NCBI GenBank assembly: GCA_018260615.1
Contig: JAGWDQ010000101.1
Location: forward strand, 1 to 33,651
Length of the DNA stretch: 33,651 nucleotides
Source: Candidatus Altarchaeum sp.
Lineage (GTDB): Archaea > Altiarchaeota > Altiarchaeia > Altiarchaeales > Altiarchaeaceae
Reading direction: 5' to 3'
The position numbers were made by a program, and so were the translations under genes. Shown piece after piece: positions 8,494 to 16,488 of the stretch. Positions within the stretch are counted from its first letter, which is position 1. Each line of letters starts with the position of its first letter. The notes below the pieces were generated by a model. The model saw only the letters and a program-made list of their open reading frames with translations. It was not told the DNA's origin and did no database searches.

Positions 8494-8576
8494 AAACAGA
8501 TTTTGACAAAGAAAAAATAAAGGAAATAAAATTGTGGGATAAAGAAAAAAATTGTGCAACTGATTTATTCTAAAAA

Positions 8577-9461
8577 TTAAATTTCATCTTCAAAAATTTC
8601 CCTCATAATTTTAATTAAATTTCCCTCTGTTATCTCATCAAACAGCGGAATTTCAGCAACATCGTTATGCAAATTTTTTATTTTTTCAACATACTGTCTT
8701 TGAATTTCTGCCTTTTTCAGCATAAATTTACTGTCGCAGACATCCTTCCGGATAACATTGTTGATAATAACTTTCTGAACTGATATATCGTGCTCTTTAA
8801 ACTCGCCCAGCAGTTTTTCCGTCTGATAAACAGCCAGATTTTCAGGAATACATACAGCCATAAGACAGACCTCTTCTTTAAGAAATTTAATGATTTGCTC
8901 CGAAAGGACTTTCCATTCGTCAATGATTTCATATATGGACTTCGCTGAATTTCTTTTGTAAAATTTTGTGTAAACCTTTGTTGCGAAATTTAAATGGGTG
9001 ATAAATTTTGACGGCATAGAAAGCAGTTTTAATGTATTTCCCATCGGTGCCGTATCCCATACAACAATGTCAAATTTTTTACTTTTCACGAGCTCCATTA
9101 TATGAGCAAGCATAAATTCTTCCTCAATTCCGGGAGCGGTTCCTATGTACTCAACGATGCTGTAATCAACATCTGCGAAGGCGCGCATAACCGCATAAAT
9201 GTCATTTCCGAATTTTTCTTTCCATCGCTTTATGATTTCATCGCCTGAAATTTCAGTTCCGTAAAGATTTTCTTTGATGTCTGAAATTTTATCGGATAAA
9301 TTTATGCCGAATATGTTGGATAAAGACGGCGCGGGGTCTGTTGAAAGAAGTAATGTTTTCTTTCCTTTTGAAGCAAAGTAGAGTGCTATTGCTGCTGATA
9401 TTGTGCTTTTTCCGACACCGCCTTTTCCGCTGAGCATTAGGACGTTATAATTTTTACTCAT
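8577..9461 (-). CDS. ArsA/Get3-like ATPase
   Basis: A P-loop ATPase of the SIMIBI class. It has the deviant Walker A motif G-K-G-G-V-G-K-S-T at residues 12-20 with its extra signature lysine, T-D-P-A-P-S as switch I, and D-T-A-P-M-G-N-T-L-K-L-L as switch II. Family members handle tail-anchored membrane proteins (Get3) or drive arsenite export (ArsA). No ars gene is nearby and there is no obvious CxxC pair, so the substrate is open. At 294 residues it is single-domain length. Two short DNA copies of its first ~60-75 bases lie downstream of helical-repeat genes at 11.9 and 13.3 kb. Confidence 0.88.
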   Translation of the reverse strand: MSKNYNVLMLSGKGGVGKSTISAAIALYFASKGKKTLLLSTDPAPSLSNIFGINLSDKISDIKENLYGTEISGDEIIKRWKEKFGNDIYAVMRAFADVDYSIVEYIGTAPGIEEEFMLAHIMELVKSKKFDIVVWDTAPMGNTLKLLSMPSKFITHLNFATKVYTKFYKRNSAKSIYEIIDEWKVLSEQIIKFLKEEVCLMAVCIPENLAVYQTEKLLGEFKEHDISVQKVIINNVIRKDVCDSKFMLKKAEIQRQYVEKIKNLHNDVAEIPLFDEITEGNLIKIMREIFEDEI

Positions 9462-9534
9462 CTTTTTCGTTTATTAATTTTATAACCTTGTGAATTTTTT
9501 TAAGTTTTCAAATATTCAACACTTTCAAAAATTG

Positions 9535-10656
9535 TTATTGTTCGTCTTCATCATCATCCTGGTAATTAAATTCTACTTTGCTCTGTAAAATAATCTCGTC
9601 AAGAATATTTTTTAAATAACCTTGCTTTACCGCGACAATAAAACATTTATGAAGACGGGGAATATTTATTATTTCTTCAATACACTGCATGTAACGATCA
9701 ACAACGGCTTTGACTGAATATAGGCGGATAGCGTTGTTTCGTATGCCTTCAACTAAATTTTTCTCAGAATCTTCCGATTTAACAACAAATGCAATAGGAT
9801 ATCTGTGGATTTTATCAATATCAAGAAAATACTTTTTTACATCCAGTGTTTCGGTTACCTGAAAAAATCGTCCGAGCGGCTTCATGACAAAATCAATACC
9901 TCCGTCGTTTGCATTTGTTCTTCCTGTTTTGTAAAGAGTTAAATTTTCTTTTTGTAGTTTATTAATTTTGAATCCCCAGTATATTTTTTGATTGTGATAG
10001 TAATATTTCAAAATAGAGTAGCTAACGATTTCAAATAATCTTGCGTCTACATTTGGTGCAAGTAATCCGAGGATAAAATTTTCAACATCCTTAGGATTTT
10101 TACTTTGTATTTCCTGTAATTCAAGACAAGTTTGAACAAATTGCTCAAACGCTGCCTTTTTTGTTTTCGCGTATTCTCCTATTATTTCAATTATCGCTTT
10201 CGCAATATTGTATGTTTTACCGGCGACTTTGATTTTTATTAAATTTTCGTTAATCCAGTATTTGTTTGTCTCCAGGTTTCTTAAAATCGGAGTATATTCG
10301 GAACTCGGAAAAAATTTCTGAAATTCAGAATTCATCCGATTATTAAGTGAGTGGTTTTGCAACCTGGCACCAAAAGGTAATTTTCTTTGCCTCTTGAATA
10401 ACCTGATAAACTCAGCCCCTTTATATTTGGAATAGCTGCCTTTTTTGTCAAAACCTTTTGCTAAATAATCTTCGACAACTACATAGATTGCGTATAAGTT
10501 AGCAAAACTTCCGCGAGCTTTTGCTCCTTTATTTGCAGATTTTGTCTTAATGTTTATGTACTGTAAAATCTGACTTCTATCAAAAACATCAGCACTGGCA
10601 TTGGCAAAGTGTTTTTGTAAAATTTCTTTAATAGTGATTGTAAATTGGTGTTCCTT
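9535..10656 (-). CDS. Putative type II restriction endonuclease with an unusual start
   Basis: The frame is open from just inside the methyltransferase stop (10665) down to 9535, with coding-like content throughout (for example F-A-N-A-S-A-D-V-F-D-R-S and N-L-Y-A-I-Y-V-V-V-E-D-Y-L). However, no ATG, GTG or TTG occurs before the TTG at 10362, so the start is unclear; the start given is approximate. A possible nuclease centre is G-G-I-D-F...F-F-Q-V-T-E about 190 residues before the end, a loose PD-(D/E)xK variant. The protein ends in an acidic tail (D-D-D-E-D-E-Q). Identity as the restriction partner rests mainly on its position directly after a DNA methyltransferase. Confidence 0.62.
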   Translation of the reverse strand, partial: KEHQFTITIKEILQKHFANASADVFDRSQILQYINIKTKSANKGAKARGSFANLYAIYVVVEDYLAKGFDKKGSYSKYKGAEFIRLFKRQRKLPFGARLQNHSLNNRMNSEFQKFFPSSEYTPILRNLETNKYWINENLIKIKVAGKTYNIAKAIIEIIGEYAKTKKAAFEQFVQTCLELQEIQSKNPKDVENFILGLLAPNVDARLFEIVSYSILKYYYHNQKIYWGFKINKLQKENLTLYKTGRTNANDGGIDFVMKPLGRFFQVTETLDVKKYFLDIDKIHRYPIAFVVKSEDSEKNLVEGIRNNAIRLYSVKAVVDRYMQCIEEIINIPRLHKCFIVAVKQGYLKNILDEIILQSKVEFNYQDDDEDEQ

Positions 10657-10658
10657 GA

Positions 10659-11528
10659 TTATTGATTAAATAAAGCTAATTTTTCTTGTTGTCCGGCTGA
10701 TTGTTCAAAACTTCTTAGCTCTTTGATCAGTTTTTCCCCATTATATTCTATTTGAAGTTCTAGCCTTCTCAGCCCAATTTTTGCATAATCCTCCTGCAAT
10801 TCAATACCAATCGACCTTCTGTCTAATTGTTTTGCTACGTATGAGGTTGTAAAAGTACCCGAAAATGGATCTAAAACCAAATCACCTTTATTGGAACTTG
10901 CTTTAATTATTCTTTCTAGTAAAGCAATGGGTTTTTGTGTAGGATGATTTTCGTATTCGTACATACGATATCTAACTCTTGGGAATTCCCAAACATTGCC
11001 AGGTACTTTTTCGGAATTATAAACTTGCGGGGGATTTTTTCTGTAATCAATTAGTTTTCTGGTTGCCCCGGTTTTTGCTTCTACTAAAATATCATTTGCA
11101 TTAAAAGTGTAATTATCCTCATCTTTTACACAAAACAAAATCGGTTCATATAAAGAGCCATAATATTTTTTCGCCTGCATGCTAGAACTGTCATAATACC
11201 AAACTATTCTTGAAAGAATTTTTATTCTGTTTCTTAAATAAATATCAAAGAATGGCATGAATTGTGTCGAGGTCATTACATAAAAGCTGCCACTATGTTT
11301 TAATTTTTTTATGCAAAGGTCAAGCCATTTATAGCACCAGTTCAAATACTCCTCGTCTTTATCCCACTTATCTTTGTAACCGTTGAAATTTTTTCCTATG
11401 TTGTAGGGAGGATCAGCAAAAATTAAATCAATAGATCCATTGTCAATTGTATCTAAAGCAACAAAGGTATCACCCACTATGATTTTATGCTCTTTATTTC
11501 CTAAATGTTTTAAGTCGGATATTTCCAT
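10659..11528 (-). CDS. DNA adenine-N6 or cytosine-N4 methyltransferase of a restriction-modification system
   Basis: A 289-residue type II methyltransferase of the beta class. The catalytic motif D-P-P-Y comes first (residues 39-42, in L-I-F-A-D-P-P-Y-N-I-G), and the S-adenosylmethionine-binding motif lies near the end (D-P-F-S-G-T-F-T-T, about residues 219-227), preceded by H-P-T-Q-K-P. The region between is the target-recognition part; the recognised sequence cannot be read from it. It would protect host DNA from the endonuclease encoded next, whose frame starts within a few bases of this stop, suggesting translational coupling. Confidence 0.9.
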   Translation of the reverse strand: MEISDLKHLGNKEHKIIVGDTFVALDTIDNGSIDLIFADPPYNIGKNFNGYKDKWDKDEEYLNWCYKWLDLCIKKLKHSGSFYVMTSTQFMPFFDIYLRNRIKILSRIVWYYDSSSMQAKKYYGSLYEPILFCVKDEDNYTFNANDILVEAKTGATRKLIDYRKNPPQVYNSEKVPGNVWEFPRVRYRMYEYENHPTQKPIALLERIIKASSNKGDLVLDPFSGTFTTSYVAKQLDRRSIGIELQEDYAKIGLRRLELQIEYNGEKLIKELRSFEQSAGQQEKLALFNQ

Positions 11529-11854
11529 AATTTTATTTCATTAAATTATCAAATGTAATTTTTAAACCTTTGGCAGTTTTCTGAAATCAATCAAAATAAA
11601 TAGGGAAAGCATGCTTTTGGCTCAAAATGTTCCCATACAACAATGTGCAATTTAAACAAATATAAGCAGTATGATTTTTAAATATAAACCCAAGTTTCCC
11701 ACTCACCCGTAAAAGTTTGAGTGTAATTTTTGTTTTTACGAGTAATTAAATTTTAAAATTACCTGTGAATTTTTTAATAGTGGGAATATAAGTATAAATA
11801 TAAATTTTAATAGAAATAAATTAAATTTCAAAATTATCAAATAACATTTTAAAT
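11529..11854. other. Gene-free A/T-rich leader region
   Basis: No gene seen. Upstream of the methyltransferase lie two overlapping, mutually exclusive inverted repeats: CACTCA (11700-11705) with TGAGTG (11718-11723), and CGTAAAA (11709-11715) with TTTTACG (11734-11740). The rest is A/T-only tracts that could contain TATA boxes. The region may control the methyltransferase gene. Confidence 0.4.
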
Positions 11855-12001
11855 TCAAAATCCCCACCTCCCGGCAATTAATTTATTGTCAGGAAAGATT
11901 GCACGATTGACCAAGGTAATAGCTGCTGATATTGTGCTTTTTCCGACACCGCCTTTTCCGCTGAGCATCAGGACATTATAGTTTGGTTTGGTCATACTCA
12001 T
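11855..12001 (-). pseudogene. Mini-ORF: duplicated 5' end of the ArsA-like gene
   Basis: The frame starts M-S-M-T-K-P-N-Y-N-V-L-M-L-S and keeps an intact P-loop G-K-G-G-V-G-K-S-T-I-S-A-A-I, matching residues 3-26 of the ATPase at 8577-9461. It then diverges into unrelated residues and stops at residue 48. It has its own ATG 14 bases after the TFB-core gene stop. Too short to be an ATPase; most simply a breakpoint remnant of a tandem duplication. Confidence 0.85.
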
Positions 12002-12015
12002 CTATCTTTATTTAA

Positions 12016-13167
12016 TCATTTAATTGTTTTCTCATTATTGGTCTCTTCAAAATTTTCAATTTCATTTTTAATTTCTTCATATCTGAGATGAAGCGTTGCA
12101 TGCGTAGTTTTTACTACCTGAATTATTTCTTTCTTTTTGCATTTTTCTCCAATACGCTCGCACGCCAAAAATATAGCTGCTCCGGCGAATCCTGAAGGAC
12201 CCTTTCCTGAATTAATTCCTGTTTTTTTTACAGCTTTAAGTATTCTTTTCAATTCTTCTTTAGCGGCGTTTGAAATCCCGAGTTTTGAAGCATAGAGAGC
12301 AATATAACCGTCTATATTTGTTTTAGGTGGCCTCAGATTCATAGACCTGATCATATTTTTATAACTCCTACCGATTTCTGCTTTTGATATTCCGCTTTTT
12401 TCTGCAATTTCTTCCAGTGATCTTACTTTGTCCGTACTTCTTGTTACATAATGTATTATTGCACCAATCATACTTTTTATACTTATTCTTATAGCAAATC
12501 TCTTATCTACTGCCTGCCTGTATAAACGGGCACAATCTTCCTTTATTGTTTCCCCTAATTCCAGCAAACTGCACATTCTGTCAAGTTCTGGTAAGGCAGA
12601 TGATAAATTTCTATATGTTGAATCACCCATATTTTTAAATCCGCTTATCCATCTGACATATAAAGAAACAATATGTTTATTGGCAGTTTTCAAAAGTAAT
12701 TCATTCATTACATTTTCCGGAAGTTTATTAAATTTATCTGCAAATACATAAGCAATATCCCAATTAACATTATCCTTTTCAGCAAGTTTTAAAAGCAATT
12801 TATGCCTTACATCATCGTCTATTTTATTAAATTTATTATGTGCAGCCACATGAGCAACTTTTGAAGCAGCAGAGTCATTATCTGCCAATTTAAAAAGCAA
12901 ATTCCTGACATTTTCCGGAAGTTTGTCAAAATTATAAGCAATTGCATAAGCAACTCCTCCGGCAGCAGAGTCGTTTTCTGCTAATCTTAAAAGCAATTCA
13001 TTCCTCACATTTTCAGGAATGGCTTCAAATTTATCTGCAACCACATCGGCAACTTCTTTAACAACATCGTCTTTTTCAGCAAGTTTTAAAAGTTCTTCGT
13101 ATGCTTTATTTTCCAAAAGATACTTAATTTTCTCTAAATTTTTAACTATTATGTTGTTCTGTTTCAT
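12016..13167 (-). CDS. Helical-repeat protein fused to a TFB core domain (copy A)
   Basis: The 383-residue protein has two parts. Residues ~20-185 are about five 33-residue alpha-helical repeats (consensus I-P-E-N-V-R-N-E-L-L-L-K-L-A-E-x-D-S-A-A-x-x-V-A). Residues ~192-371 are the two cyclin folds of archaeal transcription factor B: L-P-E-L-D-R-M, R-S-L-E-E-I-A-E-K-S, K-A-E-I-G-R-S-Y-K, then G-K-G-P-S-G-F-A-G-A-A-I and a final helix-turn-helix T-H-A-T-L-H-L-R-Y-E-E-I that in TFB reads the BRE. The zinc ribbon and B-finger that recruit and activate RNA polymerase are absent, replaced by the repeats. Inferred: a TBP- or DNA-binding regulator or TFB competitor. It is closely related to the protein at 15183-16388. 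Confidence 0.88.
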   Translation of the reverse strand: MKQNNIIVKNLEKIKYLLENKAYEELLKLAEKDDVVKEVADVVADKFEAIPENVRNELLLRLAENDSAAGGVAYAIAYNFDKLPENVRNLLFKLADNDSAASKVAHVAAHNKFNKIDDDVRHKLLLKLAEKDNVNWDIAYVFADKFNKLPENVMNELLLKTANKHIVSLYVRWISGFKNMGDSTYRNLSSALPELDRMCSLLELGETIKEDCARLYRQAVDKRFAIRISIKSMIGAIIHYVTRSTDKVRSLEEIAEKSGISKAEIGRSYKNMIRSMNLRPPKTNIDGYIALYASKLGISNAAKEELKRILKAVKKTGINSGKGPSGFAGAAIFLACERIGEKCKKKEIIQVVKTTHATLHLRYEEIKNEIENFEETNNEKTIK

Positions 13168-13185
13168 TTTGTCTTATTTTCCTTA

Positions 13186-13284
13186 TATTATTATAAAAAA
13201 CAAAAATTTTAAATTTTTAATTGTGCTTTTTCCGACACAGTATTTTCCGCTGAGCATTAAAACATTGTAGTTTGGTTCATTCAT
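13186..13284 (-). pseudogene. Mini-ORF: second duplicated 5' end of the ArsA-like gene
   Basis: The frame starts M-N-E-P-N-Y-N-V-L-M-L-S-G-K-Y-C-V-G-K-S-T-I, 10 bases after the stop of the 621-residue repeat gene. It is homologous to the ATPase N-terminus, but the P-loop glycine pair is replaced by Tyr-Cys. After about 22 residues it runs into unrelated A/T-rich sequence. It is a more decayed copy than the one at 11855-12001. The downstream limit is approximate. Confidence 0.78.
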
Positions 13285-13294
13285 TTTTGCTGTT

Positions 13295-15160
13295 TCATAT
13301 TTTCTGTTTCATATAATCATCATAACATTTTTTTATTTGCGGGTTTGAAAGCAGTTCGTTTCTAACATTTTCATGAATGGCTTCAAAATTTTTTGCAACT
13401 ATTGTAGCAACCCAGTAAGCAACAGCAACACTATCTTTTTTGGCAAGATTCAAAAGCAAATCATTTCTTACATTCTCTGATATGACTTTAAAATTTTTTG
13501 CAAGTGCACTGGCAACCCTCCATGCCACATTAAGATATCTGAGTTTTAAAAGCAGTTCATTTCTTACATTCTCAGGAATGGCTTTAAAATTTTCTTCAAC
13601 TGCACGGGCAACATTTTCAGCAGCAACACCTTTTTCAGCAAGCTTTAAAAGCAGCTCATTTCTTACATTTTCAGAAATGGCTTCAAAATTTTCTTCAACT
13701 GCACGGGCAATTGCTTTGGCAGCACTCTCTTTTTCAGCAAGCTTTAAAAGCAGCTCATTCCTTATGTTTTTGGGAAATTGAGCAAAATTATTTATAGCTA
13801 CTTTGGCAATTTCTTCAGCAGCGCGATCTTTTTCAGCAAGCTTTAAAAGCAGTTCATTCCTTATGTTATCGGGAAATTTATTAAATTTATCTGCAACTAT
13901 TTTAGCAATCCTCCAGGCAACACCCTTTTTTTCAGCAAGCTTTAAAAGCAATTCAATATTTACCTCATCGGGAAGTTTATCAAGAACTATTCTAACAGTT
14001 CTCCCGGTAACTCCCCTCTTTTCCGCAAGTTTTAAAATCAACTCTTTTCTTACATCCTCACGAAATTTATCAAAATTATGTTCAAAGACATCAACAATAT
14101 CTCCTGTAGCCCTGTCATTATCGGCAAGTTTTAAAAGTAATTCGTTCCTTACATCATCAGGAAAGGTATCTAATTTATTTACAAATATTTTGACCATCTC
14201 TTCAGCTGCACTCTCTTTTTCAGCAAGTTTTAAAAGCAGTTCATTCCTTATATTTTCAGGAAATTGAGCAAAATTATATGCAACTGTACAGGCAACTCTC
14301 CAGGCAGCACTATCCTTCCCGGCAAGTTTTAAAAGCAGTTCATTCCTTACTTCCCCGGGAAATTTATAAAATTTGTCTGCAAGTACCGGAGCAATTGCTT
14401 TGGCAGCAGAATCTTTGTCTGCTAATTTTAAAGGTAAATTTTGTATATTTTCAGGAAGATCATAAAAATTATCTGCAACCGCGTGAGTAACCCAGTAAAC
14501 GGACTTATCTTTTTCGGCAAGTTTTAAAAGTAATTCGTTCCTTACACTTTCTGAAATGGCTTTAAAATTATCTGCAACCGCGTGAGCAATTCCTTCAGCC
14601 GCCGAATTTTTATCTGCTAATTTTAAAAGTAATTCGTTCCGTATGTTTTCAGGAATGGCTTCAAAATTTTTAGCAATTACATAAGCAACCTCCCGGGCAG
14701 CACTATCATTTTCGGCAAGTTTTAAAAGTAATTCATTCCGTATGTTTTCAGGAATGGCTTCAAAATTTTTAGCAACTGCAAAAGCAACACTTCCGGCACT
14801 GATGTTTTTTTCAGCGAGCTTAAACAGGATGTCCTGCACATTTTCAGGAAGGTTATCAAAATTTTTTGCAATTGCGAAAGCAACACTTTCAGCGGTTGTA
14901 TTTTTTTCAGCAAGTTTAAACAATATATCCTGCACATTTTCCGGAAGGTCATCAAAATTTTTTGCAATTGCATAAGCAACACTTCCCGCAGCAATGTCTT
15001 TTTCTGCAAGTTTTAAAAGCAGGTCATTCCTTGTGTTTTTGGGAATTTGAGCAAAATTATCCGCAATAATCCTCGCTGCCTCTTTTGCTGTATTCCCTTT
15101 CTCAGCAAGCTTTAAAAGCAATTCAACATCTGATCTTTCCGGAAAAATTTCAGAGGCCAC
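13295..15160 (-). CDS. Protein of ~18 tandem 33-residue helical repeats
   Basis: The 621-residue protein is almost entirely tandem repeats: about 18 full units and a partial one, most of 33 residues and a few of 32 or less. Each unit has two helices, x-P-E-N-(V/I)-R-N-E-L-L-L-K-L-A-E-K and D-S-A-A-x-x-(V/I)-A-x-x-(V/I)-A-x-N-F-x-x. This suggests a HEAT/ARM-like or LRV-like superhelix for binding protein or nucleic acid. There is no signal peptide, no membrane segment and no TFB core. The start is GTG, supported by alignment with the neighbour: x-x-x-E-x-F-P-E-R-x-(D/N)-V-E-L-L-L occurs at the same distance from both starts. It begins 22 bases after the TFB-core gene stop. Confidence 0.9.
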   Translation of the reverse strand: MASEIFPERSDVELLLKLAEKGNTAKEAARIIADNFAQIPKNTRNDLLLKLAEKDIAAGSVAYAIAKNFDDLPENVQDILFKLAEKNTTAESVAFAIAKNFDNLPENVQDILFKLAEKNISAGSVAFAVAKNFEAIPENIRNELLLKLAENDSAAREVAYVIAKNFEAIPENIRNELLLKLADKNSAAEGIAHAVADNFKAISESVRNELLLKLAEKDKSVYWVTHAVADNFYDLPENIQNLPLKLADKDSAAKAIAPVLADKFYKFPGEVRNELLLKLAGKDSAAWRVACTVAYNFAQFPENIRNELLLKLAEKESAAEEMVKIFVNKLDTFPDDVRNELLLKLADNDRATGDIVDVFEHNFDKFREDVRKELILKLAEKRGVTGRTVRIVLDKLPDEVNIELLLKLAEKKGVAWRIAKIVADKFNKFPDNIRNELLLKLAEKDRAAEEIAKVAINNFAQFPKNIRNELLLKLAEKESAAKAIARAVEENFEAISENVRNELLLKLAEKGVAAENVARAVEENFKAIPENVRNELLLKLRYLNVAWRVASALAKNFKVISENVRNDLLLNLAKKDSVAVAYWVATIVAKNFEAIHENVRNELLSNPQIKKCYDDYMKQKI

Positions 15161-15182
15161 ATTATTATGTTTTATTTTGGTT

Positions 15183-16388
15183 TTATTTTGCCTTCTCTTT
15201 TATTTTACTTTTAATCTCGTCATGTCTGCTATGAAGTGTTGAAATCGTAATTCCCACCAAATCCAATAGTTCTTTCTTTGGAAATTCCTCCCTAATCTGT
15301 TCACATGCCAAACTTATAATTGCTCCCGCAACCCCCGAAGGACCTCTACCTGCAGTAATTCCATATTTCTTTGCTTCATTAAGTATTTTCTGGGCTTCTT
15401 CTTCGGCGGTATTTGAAATCCCAAGTTTTGCAGCATAGAAAGAAATGTAATCCTCAATATTTGTTTTTGGTGGTTTCAGGTTCATGGAATTAAGTACATG
15501 TTTATAACTTCTGCCGATTTCCTTTTTTGATCTTCTGCTTTTCTCTGCAATTTCTTCTAATGTTCTTGGTTCGCCTTTATTTCTTGTTACATAAAATATT
15601 ATTGCACCAATTACACTTTCTATACTTCTTCCTTTAACAAAGCCCTTATCCGTCGCCTCCCTGTATAAGTGAGCACATTCCTCTTTTATTGTTTCTCCAA
15701 TGTCTAACAAACTACACATTCTGTCAAGTTCCGGTAATGCAACGGATAAATTTCTAAATATTGTACTATTTGGATATTTAAGTTCGTTTATCCATTTGAC
15801 ATATAAAGAAACAACATCCTTATTCGGAGTTTTCAAAAGTAATTCATTCCTTATATTTTCCGGAAGTTTATTAAATTTATCTGCAACTACATAAGCAATA
15901 TCCCAATTAACATTGTCTTTTTCAGCAAGTTTTAAAAGCAATTTGTTTCTTACATCCTCATCTATTTTATTAAGTTTATTATGTGCAACCACATGAGCAA
16001 CCTTTGAAGCAGTTGAGTCATTTTCTGCCAATTTAAAAAGCAAATTTCTAATGTTTTCAGGAAGTTTGTCAAAATTATAAGCAATTGCCTTTGCAACTCC
16101 TCCTGCCGCAGAGTCATTTTCTGCCAATTTAAAAAGCAGTTCAGTCCTTACATTTTCAGGAATGGCTTCAAATTTATCTGCAACCACATGAGCAATTGCT
16201 TTGGCAGCACCATCTTTTTCAGCGAATTTTAAAAGCAACTCACTCATTACATTTTCAGGAATATTATCAAAATTTTTTGCAATTGCTTCTGCAAGTTCTT
16301 CAGCAAATATCCCTGCAACATCATCCTTATCAGCAAGTTCTAAAAGCAATTCAACATTTACTCTTTCCGGAAAATTTTCAAATACCAT
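15183..16388 (-). CDS. Helical-repeat protein fused to a TFB core domain (copy B)
   Basis: The 401-residue sister of the protein at 12016-13167. Residues ~1-205 hold about six 33-residue helical repeats. Residues ~218-398 are the TFB core: L-P-E-L-D-R-M-C at 218-225, S-I-E-S-V-I-G-A-I-I, R-T-L-E-E-I-A-E-K-S, K-K-E-I-G-R-S-Y-K at 288-296, G-R-G-P-S-G-V-A-G-A-I at 347-357, and the terminal T-I-S-T-L-H-S-R-H-D-E-I. It lacks Cys pairs for a zinc ribbon. It is the first gene of the cluster, behind a short A/T-rich region shared divergently with amrB. The TFB cores of the two copies differ at many positions, so both have been kept as genes rather than freshly copied. Confidence 0.88.
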   Translation of the reverse strand: MVFENFPERVNVELLLELADKDDVAGIFAEELAEAIAKNFDNIPENVMSELLLKFAEKDGAAKAIAHVVADKFEAIPENVRTELLFKLAENDSAAGGVAKAIAYNFDKLPENIRNLLFKLAENDSTASKVAHVVAHNKLNKIDEDVRNKLLLKLAEKDNVNWDIAYVVADKFNKLPENIRNELLLKTPNKDVVSLYVKWINELKYPNSTIFRNLSVALPELDRMCSLLDIGETIKEECAHLYREATDKGFVKGRSIESVIGAIIFYVTRNKGEPRTLEEIAEKSRRSKKEIGRSYKHVLNSMNLKPPKTNIEDYISFYAAKLGISNTAEEEAQKILNEAKKYGITAGRGPSGVAGAIISLACEQIREEFPKKELLDLVGITISTLHSRHDEIKSKIKEKAK

Positions 16389-16488
16389 TTTATTATGTTT
16401 TATTTTATCAGATAAATTTAAAATAAATTTATAAAAAACAAATTAAATTTAAACTTTATCTAATTATCTTTTTAATTCAAAATTTAAA

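Noticed and set aside
13440..14267. Plus-strand frames opposite the 621-residue repeat protein
   Set aside because: They are antisense translations of the helical repeats, with repetitive Ser/Phe composition.
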